Assembly: GCF_029266855.1 (NCBI RefSeq)
Contig: NZ_JAQSWB010000012.1
Coordinates: 1 to 56,736, forward strand
Origin: Fluviicola sp.
GTDB lineage: Bacteria; Bacteroidota; Bacteroidia; Flavobacteriales_D; Crocinitomicaceae
Direction: 5' to 3'
Length of the DNA: 56,736 nt
Shown here: positions 1 to 9,853 of the stretch, in pieces
Layout: every line of letters starts with the position of its first letter
How positions within the stretch are numbered: the stretch's first letter is position 1
Notes under the pieces: generated by a model
The model's input: the letters and a program-made list of their open reading frames with translations, nothing else
Databases searched by the model: none
What the model was told of the DNA's origin: nothing
Program-made: the position numbers and the translations under genes

Positions 1-2419
1 GATCAACAACTTTCACATTGATCGGTCCACCGTTATAGTCGTATTCTACTTCATCCTTGAATCCGTTGGCAATGATCGCATTCTCTGATGCTGTTGTCAG
101 CTGTAATTCTCTTCCGCCGTTTCCTGTTCCATCCAAACGTGTGATACGTGGAGTTACGCCATATGAAGCAAAATGCATCGTTCCCATTGCCTCCGGTGCA
201 GGATTATGTGGGATCAATTCCAACACCTTCACTTCCCCGATAGCTGCTTTTCTACTGCCAAGGAATGGTTTCTTTTGTCCGTCCAGACCGTTCGGGTCAG
301 TAGGGTCATATTGTTTATAGTTATTATAGGCATAAGATATCGCCATATAATAATAGCGCTTGAAGTTTACCAATTTTCTATCTCCGGAGGAAAACAGGTC
401 TTCAGTAACTCTAAATGTGTGTTTAATTCCCTGATCCTCACCTTTCACTTTCTCCACCGGGAAAGATGCCTGAAGGTTTTCATCAAATTCAAAATTCACA
501 AGTCGTTTTATCCCGTCTTTGATGTCTACCTGAGCAAGCAAACGCGCCTTGGTAGGATCCTCCAAATCAGAAACGCTGACATTGGATTTATTCAGCTGAT
601 AAATCATATATCCCTGGAATCGGTAATATTTATCGGCATTCGGAACTGTCGTCACAATAAAAGGATCAAACTCCTGGTAATCTTCATTTTTATTATTGGA
701 AGCCGGACCGTTGGACAAGTAAAGAATCAATTCATTTTTTAATTCCTGCCCGGTCAATTCCGGAGCATGTGGGCCTTCCAGTACACGAAAACAGTTCTCG
801 AACAGGGCCTGAGCTTTGTCATCCGCCAATCGCAAAGACCTCACAGACTCAAAAGGATCACCTCCCACGGATCTCGCCCAAACCATTCCGACCGTAATAT
901 TATTAACTGCTCCGGGTTTTAGGATAAATGGTCCGGCAGATTGTAAAAACCGGCGGTCATAAGGTAAATTGTTTGCTGTTTGTTCCGTCCAAACCGGTTG
1001 CGGAATTCCGTCCGTTCCCCATCCCAACGGATCAGTATCATCCGGGAACATAAAATCACAGGTCACATTCGGATTAACTGTCGGATCAGAGATATGTCCG
1101 TTTCCACCATAGTAAAAGGGAGTATTATCTTTCCATCTTCCTCTTAAAAAATTGTAATAATCCGCAGCATTTGTCGGATCGGTTTGATTCGGATTTGCAC
1201 CACCTCCCGAATTGACATAGTACAAAAAGCGTCTCATTCCATAGCGCTCATTGTCTACAATTCCATCTCCGTAACCGATTCCGTTCAAGGCTTGCCCGGA
1301 CCCGATGCCAAAAGCATTATCCACGGAGTCATTATCCTGGTACGGGCCTTCAAAAAAGTCCACTCCGGCAGCCGGCGGATTAGATCCATATCCATAAAAA
1401 CCTTGATTATCACCATCAACAGCATCGCCGTTATAAAAGTATCCTAACCCGCGACTCACATCACAACCTACATAATCATCGAATGGATCACCGAGAGCAC
1501 CATCCACAAACACTCCAAAGTAGGTATTGTATAAAGTCTGTGTTCCCCGGTTGATCAGTTCATAATTATAGAAAGTCATGTTGTTGATATCGTCATTGGT
1601 AGCAAAGGCAAAAGCCTGTGCCCGGATTTCCATCCCAATAGGTTCTCCACCCGATTCGGTATGAATATTCCCTTTGTCGTTCATTACCCACCACATATTG
1701 AAATCTCCGTAAAGAGAAACCCTGCGATCGGTTTTACAATCCTTTGCTCCATTAATATCAAACCAGGGATAATCACCCTCTTCCCATTCGTAATCACCAT
1801 CCTCATCGCGATCAAAGAACGGAGCCAGATTATAGTCCTGTCCTTTGGAAACATCTCCGTGAGCCGGCCAGTTCTTAATAAACTCCGGAACCTGGTAATT
1901 GGGAAAATTAGCGGATTGCAAACTCGTTCCATTCTGCTGGTCCAAAACGCCTGTATTATACCAGGCATCAAATTGCTTCACCAAATCTTTGCTGGAAGTA
2001 AAATGATTATCGTATTTCAAACAATCACTCGGATCAATTTCTGCGGTTGTATTTGCAAGCGGACCGGGCCAATAATCCTGTCCCTGGCGATAACGCAGGG
2101 CTGCTAATTTCAATTGACCGTTTACATCCGTTCCACCCAGCCAAAGTGCCGAGGTGAAAAAACACATAATTTTTGAGTTTTTAGGAATCTCATATTGAGA
2201 GAAATTTTGACCCGGAACCTGCCATAAATTTCCTGCTGTGTGTACCATTGCACGGACATTATTGTACTCCATGTAAGTGGTTTTATTCGCCGGCGCACAA
2301 TTGGCAGCTTTCGTTTGAACTGGTTTTTTAATCTTTTCCACTCCCTTGTAAGCCTGAGAATAAAGGACTTTTGAACAAATTAAAATACCTATGACCAATA
2401 ATATTCGCATTTCTTTCAT
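1..2419 (-). CDS. Large secreted protein, C-terminus cut off by window edge
   Basis: The frame is open from an ATG at 2419 to the left edge (806 codons, no stop), so the 3' end is missing. The N-terminus (MKEMRILLVIGILICSKVLYSQ) is a signal peptide ending in the S-Q common in Bacteroidota. The mature part is rich in Asp, Asn, Gly and aromatics; an acidic stretch near residue 200 (FDRDEDGDYEWEEGDYPWFD) resembles a calcium-binding DxDxDG loop. Large proteins like this in Bacteroidota usually end in a T9SS sorting domain, which would lie outside the window, so export by T9SS is inference. I recognise no enzyme motif. An in-frame ATG at 2410 is an alternative start. A terminator-like hairpin lies about 45 nt upstream. 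Confidence 0.8.
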   Translation of the reverse strand, partial: MKEMRILLVIGILICSKVLYSQAYKGVEKIKKPVQTKAANCAPANKTTYMEYNNVRAMVHTAGNLWQVPGQNFSQYEIPKNSKIMCFFTSALWLGGTDVNGQLKLAALRYRQGQDYWPGPLANTTAEIDPSDCLKYDNHFTSSKDLVKQFDAWYNTGVLDQQNGTSLQSANFPNYQVPEFIKNWPAHGDVSKGQDYNLAPFFDRDEDGDYEWEEGDYPWFDINGAKDCKTDRRVSLYGDFNMWWVMNDKGNIHTESGGEPIGMEIRAQAFAFATNDDINNMTFYNYELINRGTQTLYNTYFGVFVDGALGDPFDDYVGCDVSRGLGYFYNGDAVDGDNQGFYGYGSNPPAAGVDFFEGPYQDNDSVDNAFGIGSGQALNGIGYGDGIVDNERYGMRRFLYYVNSGGGANPNQTDPTNAADYYNFLRGRWKDNTPFYYGGNGHISDPTVNPNVTCDFMFPDDTDPLGWGTDGIPQPVWTEQTANNLPYDRRFLQSAGPFILKPGAVNNITVGMVWARSVGGDPFESVRSLRLADDKAQALFENCFRVLEGPHAPELTGQELKNELILYLSNGPASNNKNEDYQEFDPFIVTTVPNADKYYRFQGYMIYQLNKSNVSVSDLEDPTKARLLAQVDIKDGIKRLVNFEFDENLQASFPVEKVKGEDQGIKHTFRVTEDLFSSGDRKLVNFKRYYYMAISYAYNNYKQYDPTDPNGLDGQKKPFLGSRKAAIGEVKVLELIPHNPAPEAMGTMHFASYGVTPRITRLDGTGNGGRELQLTTASENAIIANGFKDEVEYDYNGGPINVKVVD

Positions 2420-2464
2420 AAATAGTTGCGAGTGAATATACTCAAAATTGCAGCGATATAAAAA

Positions 2465-2499
2465 AGCACAAGACAAGGAAATTTGCCTTGTCTTGTGCT
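2465..2499 (-). terminator. Intrinsic terminator-like hairpin
   Basis: A 14-bp perfect stem (2465-2478 with 2486-2499) and a 7-nt loop. On the minus strand it is followed by a run of six T (2465-2460), as in a Rho-independent terminator. It lies between the M28 peptidase gene and the start of the secreted-protein gene, so it either ends the upstream operon or sits in the leader of the downstream gene. Confidence 0.7.
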
Positions 2500-2896
2500 C
2501 TCTAACCGACTATGGGTACTTATGTTATAAAATAGCAGTGACTTCAGAAGGAAACGAAAACTAACTTACCTAAAAAACTAACCTATTATGAAACAACTCC
2601 TTCTGAAACGTACTTTGTCTATAAACATCAGATACAAATCGCATTCTGATAAAACAAAAGTAGCTTCAGAACTTATCTAATAAAATACCTAAAAAGGTTG
2701 TTTTTGTGTACTTGGGGGAAGTTAGTTCGAATCGCTAAAAGGGGAAATTTGATACTTAATCATGTAAATCGTGCCGATTGCAATATTACTTTAGCCTTCG
2801 TTATATTACGAAATCATGATATAACGAAATCATGATTTTGAAATATCAGGATATGAGAAAAGATTAGAGAATAAGATTAAAACCCCGGAGAAACAA
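2500..2896. other. Non-coding spacer with small repeats
   Basis: No convincing gene. It holds a 10-bp inverted repeat (ttcagaagga near 2540, tccttctgaa near 2600), a minus-strand TACTTTTG at 2655-2662 that fits the Bacteroidota -7 consensus TAnnTTTG but has no clear -33 partner, an inverted repeat at 2799-2806/2819-2826, and two 13-bp direct repeats (acgaaatcatgat) at 2808-2820 and 2824-2836. A 30-codon plus-strand ORF (2588-2680) has no support. Confidence 0.4.
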
Positions 2897-4180
2897 TCAT
2901 CGTTTCCAGCAAATCACTTTCTCAAAATCAATCAGCAGCTGGTAGATCGAATTGAACTTATTGAAACTCAATTCTTCGTAAGTGTCATACACATCGTGAT
3001 AGTGTTTATTCGGTCCCATGGTATACATAAAGAAAGCCGGGACCCCTTTTTGCGTGAAGAAGTAGTGATCTGAATTTGCGGCTGCTCCACGCGAAGCAAC
3101 TTTCGGCAAGTACTGTTGTTTTTCATTGATCGATTTCAGCACTTCAAATTGTTCCGGGAATAAAGTCGCATTGACAACCGTAACACCTTCTTCACCGCTT
3201 CCCATAATATCCAGATTGAATAAAAACTGAATCTCTTTCAACGGAAAGACAGGGTTTTCAGTGTAATATTTACTTCCCAGCAAACCCACTTCTTCACCGG
3301 CAAACGCCATGAAAACAATATTCACATTGGAAGGATTCTTCGTGTAATAACGGGCCATCTCCAATAACAGGGCCGTTCCTGAAGCATTATCATTTCCACC
3401 CGGGAAATAAGCCTCTTGTCCCATTTGTCCCAAATGATCATAATGCGCACTGAACACAAAGTATTTTTTTGATTTCTTTTTCGCGGGGATATAAGCAATG
3501 ACATTTCTTGCCTTATGATTTAACATTTTTGCATCCACCTGTATCTGAAAGTACCAGTCGTCCAAAGATGCGTCCAGCGCTCCTGCCTGTACCTGAAGCA
3601 AAGGAAAACGATTTTGTTCCTGGCTCACACTCCATGTGAATTTTGTATCCACCAGTTCAATAATCGGCATTGATTCTCCCAAGACCTGGGCTAATTCCTT
3701 TGCTTTCTTAAGGGTATCTCCTTTCCACAAACTAAAATGAAAAGCAAATCCCATAGAAACCTTGGATTTGTTCATTGCAGCCTGACTGATAATGTTTTTC
3801 AATTTCTTACCGTTGTATAATTCCTCTATAGAAATGCGGTGAACTTTCAAACTGTCAGCATAATATGCGGGACAAGCCGGATCTACCACAAAATCTTTTC
3901 CGGGAATAAGCACTTTTCCATCGACAGAGCACAACATTTTGCCGGGAAAGGTATTTACCATGAATTGAAAAGGCTGGAATGCCGAATTCTTAAAAAATTT
4001 ACATCCCATTTTTTCAAATTCACCTGCAATGAAATTGGCTGCAAGCGAATCTCCCCCATTTACATAACCACGTCCGTGAAAAGCCGGGGAACACAATTTT
4101 TCCACGGTCGCGCGACCTTGTTCTACCTGCCCGAAACTCAGAAGCGGTATGAAAATCAGAAGAGAAAGAAATTTATGCAT
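2897..4180 (-). CDS. Secreted M28-family zinc peptidase
   Basis: 427 residues with a signal peptide (MHKFLSLLIFIPLLSFGQ). The C-terminal half is an M28 metallopeptidase domain; expected two-zinc ligands are visible: H246 in AHYDHLG, D264 in NDNASG, E296/E297 in AGEEVGLLGS, D324 in FNLDIMGS and H395 in HDVYDT. These enzymes remove N-terminal residues from peptides (aminopeptidase or glutaminyl-cyclase-like activity); the substrate cannot be told from sequence. Export suggests periplasmic or surface digestion of peptides. Its start overlaps the end of the upstream gene by 8 nt, so the two are probably cotranscribed and translationally coupled. Confidence 0.9.
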   Translation of the reverse strand: MHKFLSLLIFIPLLSFGQVEQGRATVEKLCSPAFHGRGYVNGGDSLAANFIAGEFEKMGCKFFKNSAFQPFQFMVNTFPGKMLCSVDGKVLIPGKDFVVDPACPAYYADSLKVHRISIEELYNGKKLKNIISQAAMNKSKVSMGFAFHFSLWKGDTLKKAKELAQVLGESMPIIELVDTKFTWSVSQEQNRFPLLQVQAGALDASLDDWYFQIQVDAKMLNHKARNVIAYIPAKKKSKKYFVFSAHYDHLGQMGQEAYFPGGNDNASGTALLLEMARYYTKNPSNVNIVFMAFAGEEVGLLGSKYYTENPVFPLKEIQFLFNLDIMGSGEEGVTVVNATLFPEQFEVLKSINEKQQYLPKVASRGAAANSDHYFFTQKGVPAFFMYTMGPNKHYHDVYDTYEELSFNKFNSIYQLLIDFEKVICWKR

Positions 4181-4949
4181 ACTTGCGTTCTACTTTTTGA
4201 ATTAGTTCAATGGCCAATTGGCTTTCTGCATCCCAATGGTATTTGTTTGCATAACTGCTTACCAAAGATCTTGCCTGTTCCTTTGAAGGAATGCTTTCCA
4301 ATTGTTCAATCAAGTTATTGAATTCTTCATTTGAACCGTTAAATAACTCCTGGATAATTTGTAGACGTTCATTGAATCCGAAAGCGCCTTTTAATGTTTC
4401 AAGACGGACAGACATCAATCGCGCAGCCAAAGTTCCGTCATTGGAATTTAATTTCCCGTAGATCGGGTGTAAACCCTGTGTATTTTCAATCGGAGCTGCA
4501 AAGGCCGGTTCTGAAACGACAGGTTCTTTTTCTTCTGCTACGTCTTCATGCAGGTGAGCAGGTTCAACAATTTCATCGATTGCTTCTTCTTCCTCCATGG
4601 TATCTTCAATCAATTCAAAAGCAATTTCATCTTCTGTTTCCTCCTCTTCGGTATCCATTCCGAATAAATCAAAAGAAGGTTCTTCCTGTTCTTCCGGATG
4701 TGATTCCTGTGCTTCAATGATCGGAACGATCTCTTCTTTTACGGCAAGAGGTGCTTCTGAAGGTGATTTTTCTGAAACCGGCGTCCCATAAACCTTTGCT
4801 TCATGTGCTTTGTATCGCAAAATAATTGCGCGCTCATTCAATTGATTTGTAGCGGCTGCAAAAGCTTCCAGCTCACCAAGAGTTGCTTCTCCTGATTTAA
4901 TTTTTGCAAATAAAGCTGCAATTTCTTCGATCAATGCGTGCATTTCCAT
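4173..4949 (-). CDS. Acidic conserved Bacteroidota protein of unknown function
   Basis: About 258 residues in three parts: an N-terminal helical segment (EEIAALFAKIKSGEATLGEL), a long Glu/Asp-rich linker in the middle, likely disordered, and a C-terminal helical domain (FGFNERLQIIQELFNGSNEE) ending in a basic tail. I recall the same plan in uncharacterised proteins across Flavobacteriia, but no function. No signal peptide, so probably cytoplasmic. I chose the ATG at 4949; an upstream in-frame TTG at 4985 has a GGAGG at 4996-5000 and could be the true start (270 residues). It overlaps the downstream M28 gene by 8 nt and diverges from tdk. Confidence 0.75.
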   Translation of the reverse strand: MEMHALIEEIAALFAKIKSGEATLGELEAFAAATNQLNERAIILRYKAHEAKVYGTPVSEKSPSEAPLAVKEEIVPIIEAQESHPEEQEEPSFDLFGMDTEEEETEDEIAFELIEDTMEEEEAIDEIVEPAHLHEDVAEEKEPVVSEPAFAAPIENTQGLHPIYGKLNSNDGTLAARLMSVRLETLKGAFGFNERLQIIQELFNGSNEEFNNLIEQLESIPSKEQARSLVSSYANKYHWDAESQLAIELIQKVERKYA

Positions 4950-5117
4950 ATTTCCAGTATTTCGAAATTTTTCAACATTTGTCAAAACTTGTAAACCTCC
5001 TGTGTTTTAAGACCTGAGAAATACCAATTTTTGCAGTATAAAATTACGATTCGGTATCCGCGTTTTCGTTCCATAAGCGAATAGTTGTTTATATTGGATT
5101 GTTGATAACCTTAAAAA

Positions 5118-5696
5118 ATGATGTTTTTAGAGCAAATTCCTTCTGAGGCAAGACAAAACGGATGGATTGAAGTCATTTGCGGATCGATGTTTTCCGGAAA
5201 AACGGAAGAGTTGATTCGTCGTTTGAAACGCGTAGAATTTGCCCAACAAAAACTATTGCTTTTTAAACCTGCAATTGATAACCGATACCACGAGGAACAA
5301 GTGGTTAGCCATATAGGTTCGTCGCTGGTAGCAATTCCGGTAAACAATTCAGCAGAAATTCTTAAACATTGGAAAAAGGAGCGCATCGTTGCAATTGATG
5401 AAGCCCAGTTCTTTGACGCAGGTTTAGTGCAAATCTGTACTGATTTGGCAAAACACGGTGTACGTGTGATCATTGCGGGTTTGGACATGGATTATTTGGG
5501 GAAACCCTTTGGTCCTATGCCCGACCTTTTATGCATGGCAGAATATGTTACAAAAGTGCATGCAATTTGCGTTTCATGTGGTAACTTAGCACAGTACTCA
5601 CATCGAACAACAAAAGACGAAGGGCAGGTATTGGTTGGAGCAGTTGAAAAATACGAACCACTTTGCCGCAGTTGTTACAATAAAATTGAGCATTGA
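5118..5696 (+). CDS. tdk: Thymidine kinase
   Basis: 192 residues, usual length for type II thymidine kinase. It phosphorylates thymidine with ATP to dTMP in the salvage pathway. Visible motifs: the P-loop GSMFSGKT (22-29), the Walker B-like AIDEAQFF with E95 as catalytic base, and a structural zinc site of four cysteines (C151, C154, C183, C186). Two ATGs (5118, 5121) are possible starts. The last codons overlap the TTG start of the downstream murF-alr gene, suggesting one operon. Confidence 0.97.
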   Translation: MMFLEQIPSEARQNGWIEVICGSMFSGKTEELIRRLKRVEFAQQKLLLFKPAIDNRYHEEQVVSHIGSSLVAIPVNNSAEILKHWKKERIVAIDEAQFFDAGLVQICTDLAKHGVRVIIAGLDMDYLGKPFGPMPDLLCMAEYVTKVHAICVSCGNLAQYSHRTTKDEGQVLVGAVEKYEPLCRSCYNKIEH

Positions 5697-7975
5697 AATT
5701 ACATTATTCCATTGATTCATGTGCGGAGATTTTTGAAGCAGAAGTTGTAGGCTCCAGCCTGGATATCATTACACATGTTTACTTCGATTCCCGCAAAATT
5801 CAACAAGCAAAAGGAGCACTTTTTTTCGCCCTTCCGGGTCATTCGAGATCTGGAAATGAGTTTATTGAATCAGCTTACAAACAAGGTATCCGTTTCTTTG
5901 TAATTGCGAAAAATACTTCTGTAAAATTTCAAGCTGATGCCGTTTATTTCAAAGTTCAGGATGTTTTAGGAGCACTTCAGCAACTGGCAAAATATCATCG
6001 CAGACAATTCAGTTACCCGGTTGTTGCAATAACCGGAAGTGTGGGAAAAACCACTTTCAAAGAATGGATCTTTCATTGTATTTCGGATAAGTTCAAAGTA
6101 GTGCGAAGCCCGAAAAGCTTCAACTCACAGATTGGCGTTGCTTTGTCTCTTCTGGAAATGCATGAAAGCGCTTCTATTGCCTTTATCGAAGCAGGAATTT
6201 CGAAATCAGGAGAAATGAAGATTCTCCGGGACATGATTCAGCCCGATTACGGAATTTTCACGGCTTTTGGAAAAGCACACCGGGAAAACTTTGCCAATAA
6301 TGAAGAACATCTTTTGGAAAAATGGGTACTCTTTCGCGAATGCCGTTTAGCATTTATTCCACACACCTTCGCAGACCTTGAAAATCGTTTACCGATAAAT
6401 TTCCAGGTTTGTGAGGCCTATGAAAACCATCGTTTTCCTAAAGGATACAGTGGAATGCTGGGTGTTTTAAAAACATTCCTGGCATACCTTCAGTTCGAAC
6501 CCGAAGAAATCCGGGAACGGATCGATTCACTTCCGACACTTGCTTTGCGCATGGAAGTTTTTGAAGGAATTAACGGAAATACGATCATCAACGATACATA
6601 TAACCTCGACCTGGATGCTTTAAGCGAAGCATTGATTTATCAACGGCAATTGGCTCCTGAGAAAAAACGGATCGTAGTAATCGGTTTATCGGAAAAACAT
6701 TCCCACGAACGGCTTGAAATTGAACGTTTGATCTCTTCCTTTGATCCGGATGAATTTCATTTCATTCCCGAAGGAAAATCCATTCCCTGGGAGAATTTTC
6801 ACCAAGCGGTTGTTTTGGTAAAAGCACACCGCGACCGGGCATTCGAATACGAAGTGGCACGGGGGAAAGCGCTTAAACACCGGACAATTGTGGAGATCAA
6901 TTTAAGTGCGATCAAACACAATGTTTCCTTTTATCAATCACGCTTGCCAAAAGAAGTGAAGATTCTGGCAATGGTAAAAGCTTCCTCATACGGTTCAGGA
7001 GCTGAAAAAATAGCTCCCTATTTACAGCATGCCGGAATTACTCATTTTGGAGTTGCATTTGCGGATGAAGGAGTCGAATTACGAAATGCGGGGATTACCG
7101 GTTCGATCGTGGTAATGAATCCGGATCCTGAACACAGTGATCTGATTATTGAACACCAATTGGAACCTGCGATTTATTCTTTCGAACAATTGGATGAATT
7201 CATTACTGCTTTGATTCACCGTAAAACTTCCGCTTATCCTATTCATTTGAAATTTGATACGGGAATGCACCGTCTGGGATTTGCTCCTGCCGATAAAGAG
7301 CGGGTTTTGGCAATCGTCAATTCGCAACCGGAAGTACGAATCCAGGGAGTCTACTCGCATTTAGCCGATGCTGATAACCCGAATCAGAACACATTTACTC
7401 AAAAACAGTTAGCTATTTTCGATTCGATTGTTTCTTACTTCAGAGCGCACACCTCCGATTCATTTTTAGCACATATTCTTAATTCAGAAGGTTCCCTGCG
7501 TTATCCCGAATCCTGTTACGATATGATACGCCTGGGAATTTCTATGTACGGTTATACCGAAAACAAAGCCTTAAAACCTTCCTTACAAGCCAGTGTTTCC
7601 TGGTATAGTTCTATTTCACAGATCAAAAATGTTCCGAAGGGAGATTTCATTGGTTATGGCTGCTCGTATGAAGCTCCGGAAGACATGACCATCGCAATTG
7701 TTCCTGTTGGCTACGCAGACGGTTTCAGACGCAGTTTAAGCAACGGAAAGGGTTCTGTGTTTATCCACGGGATCAAATGTCCGGTAGTGGGAAGGGTCTG
7801 CATGGATATGATCATGGTCGACATTAGTTCGGTCACGGCAAAGGTCAACGATCAGGTAGAGATCATTGGAGTCAATCAACCCATGGAAGTTTTTGCGAAA
7901 GCGATGGAAACCATTCCTTATGAAGTAATGACCGGCTTATCGAGAAGGATGCACCGGGTGTATGTGGAGGAATAA
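5693..7975 (+). CDS. MurF-alanine racemase fusion
   Basis: 760 residues. Residues 1-390 are a MurF-like ligase domain (joins D-Ala-D-Ala to the UDP-MurNAc-tripeptide), with ATP loop TGSVGKT (114-120), FNSQIGVA near 143, [10 protein letters not shown] near 166 and [15 protein letters not shown] near 300. Residues 396-760 are alanine racemase: PLP lysine K429 in [11 protein letters not shown], catalytic tyrosine Y655 in IGYGCSYEA, and [11 protein letters not shown] near 701. Such fusions are typical of Bacteroidota, giving D-Ala production and use in one protein. The start is TTG in a TTGA overlap with tdk; the encoded N-terminus fits the family. The middle of the MurF part is shorter than usual (see findings). 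Confidence 0.93.
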   Translation: MKLHYSIDSCAEIFEAEVVGSSLDIITHVYFDSRKIQQAKGALFFALPGHSRSGNEFIESAYKQGIRFFVIAKNTSVKFQADAVYFKVQDVLGALQQLAKYHRRQFSYPVVAITGSVGKTTFKEWIFHCISDKFKVVRSPKSFNSQIGVALSLLEMHESASIAFIEAGISKSGEMKILRDMIQPDYGIFTAFGKAHRENFANNEEHLLEKWVLFRECRLAFIPHTFADLENRLPINFQVCEAYENHRFPKGYSGMLGVLKTFLAYLQFEPEEIRERIDSLPTLALRMEVFEGINGNTIINDTYNLDLDALSEALIYQRQLAPEKKRIVVIGLSEKHSHERLEIERLISSFDPDEFHFIPEGKSIPWENFHQAVVLVKAHRDRAFEYEVARGKALKHRTIVEINLSAIKHNVSFYQSRLPKEVKILAMVKASSYGSGAEKIAPYLQHAGITHFGVAFADEGVELRNAGITGSIVVMNPDPEHSDLIIEHQLEPAIYSFEQLDEFITALIHRKTSAYPIHLKFDTGMHRLGFAPADKERVLAIVNSQPEVRIQGVYSHLADADNPNQNTFTQKQLAIFDSIVSYFRAHTSDSFLAHILNSEGSLRYPESCYDMIRLGISMYGYTENKALKPSLQASVSWYSSISQIKNVPKGDFIGYGCSYEAPEDMTIAIVPVGYADGFRRSLSNGKGSVFIHGIKCPVVGRVCMDMIMVDISSVTAKVNDQVEIIGVNQPMEVFAKAMETIPYEVMTGLSRRMHRVYVEE

Positions 7976-7986
7976 AAACTGTTTTA

Positions 7987-8016
7987 AAGTTGCAAGTTCG
8001 CGATATTAGGTACAGC
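7987..8016. repeat. 30-bp intergenic repeat, copy A
   Basis: This 30-nt sequence occurs again, base for base, at 17974-18003 in the same orientation. It lies in the convergent spacer after murF-alr. Similarity weakens over the next 35 or so bases. A 30-mer match in 57 kb is not expected by chance. Confidence 0.8.
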
Positions 8017-8119
8017 TCAGTATCAATGGGGTTTTCAGGAGGTTTTACACTTCATTTTTTATATTGAACAAAGCAACTTCGGCATAGCAAAACAGATACA
8101 AGCATTGTTGCAGGAAGCA

Positions 8120-8875
8120 TTATTCTTTCCGGTAAAAAATCGCTTCCACTCTTCGGTTCATTGACATATGTGCTTCCGAATCATCCGGAACCAATTCCAT
8201 GCTATTGCTGAAACCTGCTGCTGACATCCGCTTCTTATCAATGTTGCTCCGGATCAGGTACTGCATTACCGCTTCAGCCCGTTTTACAGAAAGGGCCATA
8301 TCGTTATCACAGCAAACATGTCCGTGTAATTTCAGTAAAAGCGTTGTATCCTCCATCATCAACTTTTTCAGCTTTTCCAGATTCGGATAAGATTCGGAAA
8401 GAAATTCTGCTTTACCACCTACAAAATTGATGTTCAGATTTAAGGGTTTATTTAGTTCGAAGCTAAGTTTTGTAGTTGAAACATTGTTTTTCCCGTAAAT
8501 CAACAAATCAACTCTGCGATTTAATTCATCAGGTGCAACCCGAAAACCCGAAAGTTCATTCGCATTGACCGTTTCAACTTTGATCATGCTTAACGAGGAA
8601 CTTTCCAATACACGTTCCACGGAGCGAATCCTGTTTGCAGCCAATACCTTATTTCTTTTCAATGATCCTGTAGAATCTGTATATCCGATCAACCTGATTG
8701 CAGCGATCGATGAGACTTCCATCTTCATCAACTGGGAAACGAGCTTTTCCCTATCCAGGATTTCCGATTGATTATAGTCAAACGAAACTGTAATCGAATC
8801 CCTGTGCACTTCATTTTGTGCGAAGCAAAGTGAGAATGTCAGAATAGTAAAAATAAAGAGTAGACTTGATTTCAT
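8120..8875 (-). CDS. Secreted protein with two OmpA-like domains
   Basis: 251 residues with a signal peptide (MKSSLLFIFTILTFSLCFAQ). Two OmpA C-terminal-like modules follow: the first (about 28-128) contains IRLIGYTDSTGS and ends in LNRRVDLLIYG; the second (about 150-250) contains LKLHGHVCCDND, SVKRAEAVMQYL and ends in MNRRVEAIFYR. This domain usually binds diaminopimelate of peptidoglycan and anchors envelope proteins. There is no beta-barrel part, so it is probably periplasmic. In the second copy the usual TD of the GHTD motif is replaced by VCC, so peptidoglycan binding there is uncertain. Confidence 0.85.
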   Translation of the reverse strand: MKSSLLFIFTILTFSLCFAQNEVHRDSITVSFDYNQSEILDREKLVSQLMKMEVSSIAAIRLIGYTDSTGSLKRNKVLAANRIRSVERVLESSSLSMIKVETVNANELSGFRVAPDELNRRVDLLIYGKNNVSTTKLSFELNKPLNLNINFVGGKAEFLSESYPNLEKLKKLMMEDTTLLLKLHGHVCCDNDMALSVKRAEAVMQYLIRSNIDKKRMSAAGFSNSMELVPDDSEAHMSMNRRVEAIFYRKE

Positions 8876-8926
8876 GTTTAGGTTTTATGTAGAAACGGTC
8901 ACCAGCAGGTTTTGTTACAATTCCCT

Positions 8927-9742
8927 TTATTTTTCAATCGCCAGTATTAATTGTTTCCGCCAGCTTCCCCAACGAAAACGCCCGATTTTACCACTTTGGT
9001 GAACAACCCGGTGACAAGGAATCAACAATGCAATCGGATTAGCTCCAACAGCAGTGCCAACTGCCCTGGAAAGTGCGGGATCTCCCAAACTCTCGGCAAG
9101 AGTTTCATAAGTTGCCAGTTCCGATTTTCCAAGATCCTGGATCTCATTCCAGACACTAAGCTGAAAAGAAGTTGCTTTCACAGATACCGGGATTACCGGA
9201 AGATCTTCCGTTTTAACGAAATAATTCATCAGCACCATGTAAGCCAGTTCATTTAATTCTGTTCGTTCTTCCCGGATAGTACTTTTCGGAAAAGCCCGTC
9301 TTAAACGGATCGAACCGGTTTCCGTGTCTTCGAAAGTCAATTGGCAAATCCCGGACTCATGACTTGCTATAAAAACAGTTCCCAAAAAATAAGGGAAAAT
9401 CGAATAGCGAATTTCTTCCGGGGTCTCTTCAATGATCTGAATATCCAGATCAATCTGGGAAAGCGATTCTTCCCGTTCCTCTCCGAAGGAATCGAAAATG
9501 GAAAGTTGCGCTTGTGTTTGTTTTATTTGTGCCAGCGACGGAGAAAAAGCATCCTGAACAAAGCGAATAGGATCTTTCCTCAAATATTCCTGGAAAAGGT
9601 GTTGTGTTTCCCATTCCCCCAAATCCAATCGTTTGGACAATTCCTCCACAGTAATACCAATTTGCTGAAAATCAATCATCCATTTCAGAGTATTGAACAG
9701 CAATTCCATGCGCGGAGCCTGGTATGAGAAATCGGATTCCAT
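8927..9742 (-). CDS. Ada-like methylated-DNA--cysteine methyltransferase
   Basis: 271 residues. The C-terminal half is an O6-alkylguanine-DNA alkyltransferase: active-site C243 in IPCHRVVHQSGKIGRFRWG, preceded by TSFQLSVWNEIQDLGKSELATYE. It moves a methyl group from O6-methylguanine to its own cysteine. The first 90 residues look like a shortened AraC-type helix-turn-helix region (GITVEELSKRLDLGEWETQHLFQ), as in Ada-type fusions, but only about one HTH is visible and the N-terminal Cys methyl-phosphotriester sensor of E. coli Ada is absent. Self-regulation is therefore uncertain. Confidence 0.9.
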   Translation of the reverse strand: MESDFSYQAPRMELLFNTLKWMIDFQQIGITVEELSKRLDLGEWETQHLFQEYLRKDPIRFVQDAFSPSLAQIKQTQAQLSIFDSFGEEREESLSQIDLDIQIIEETPEEIRYSIFPYFLGTVFIASHESGICQLTFEDTETGSIRLRRAFPKSTIREERTELNELAYMVLMNYFVKTEDLPVIPVSVKATSFQLSVWNEIQDLGKSELATYETLAESLGDPALSRAVGTAVGANPIALLIPCHRVVHQSGKIGRFRWGSWRKQLILAIEK

Positions 9743-9853
9743 TTGAGAAGTGAAAGTTACAAAAATCGCAATTCAATCTTATCACAAAGGTCATTAAAAA
9801 TGGAAGGCGCAATATTCGGTAATAATGCAGAAAGCCTACCAGAGCGATAAAAA

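Noticed and set aside
173-742. Plus-strand ORF of 189 codons, and others at 1184-1447 and 1661-2107
   Set aside because: They lie opposite the continuous minus-strand secreted-protein frame, which has a signal peptide and sensible composition.
2588-2680. 30-codon plus-strand ORF starting MKQLLLKRTL
   Set aside because: No ribosome site, no family and it lies in a repeat-rich spacer.
2720-2750. gttcgaatc word resembling a tRNA T-loop
   Set aside because: The neighbouring bases do not form a T stem or any acceptor stem.
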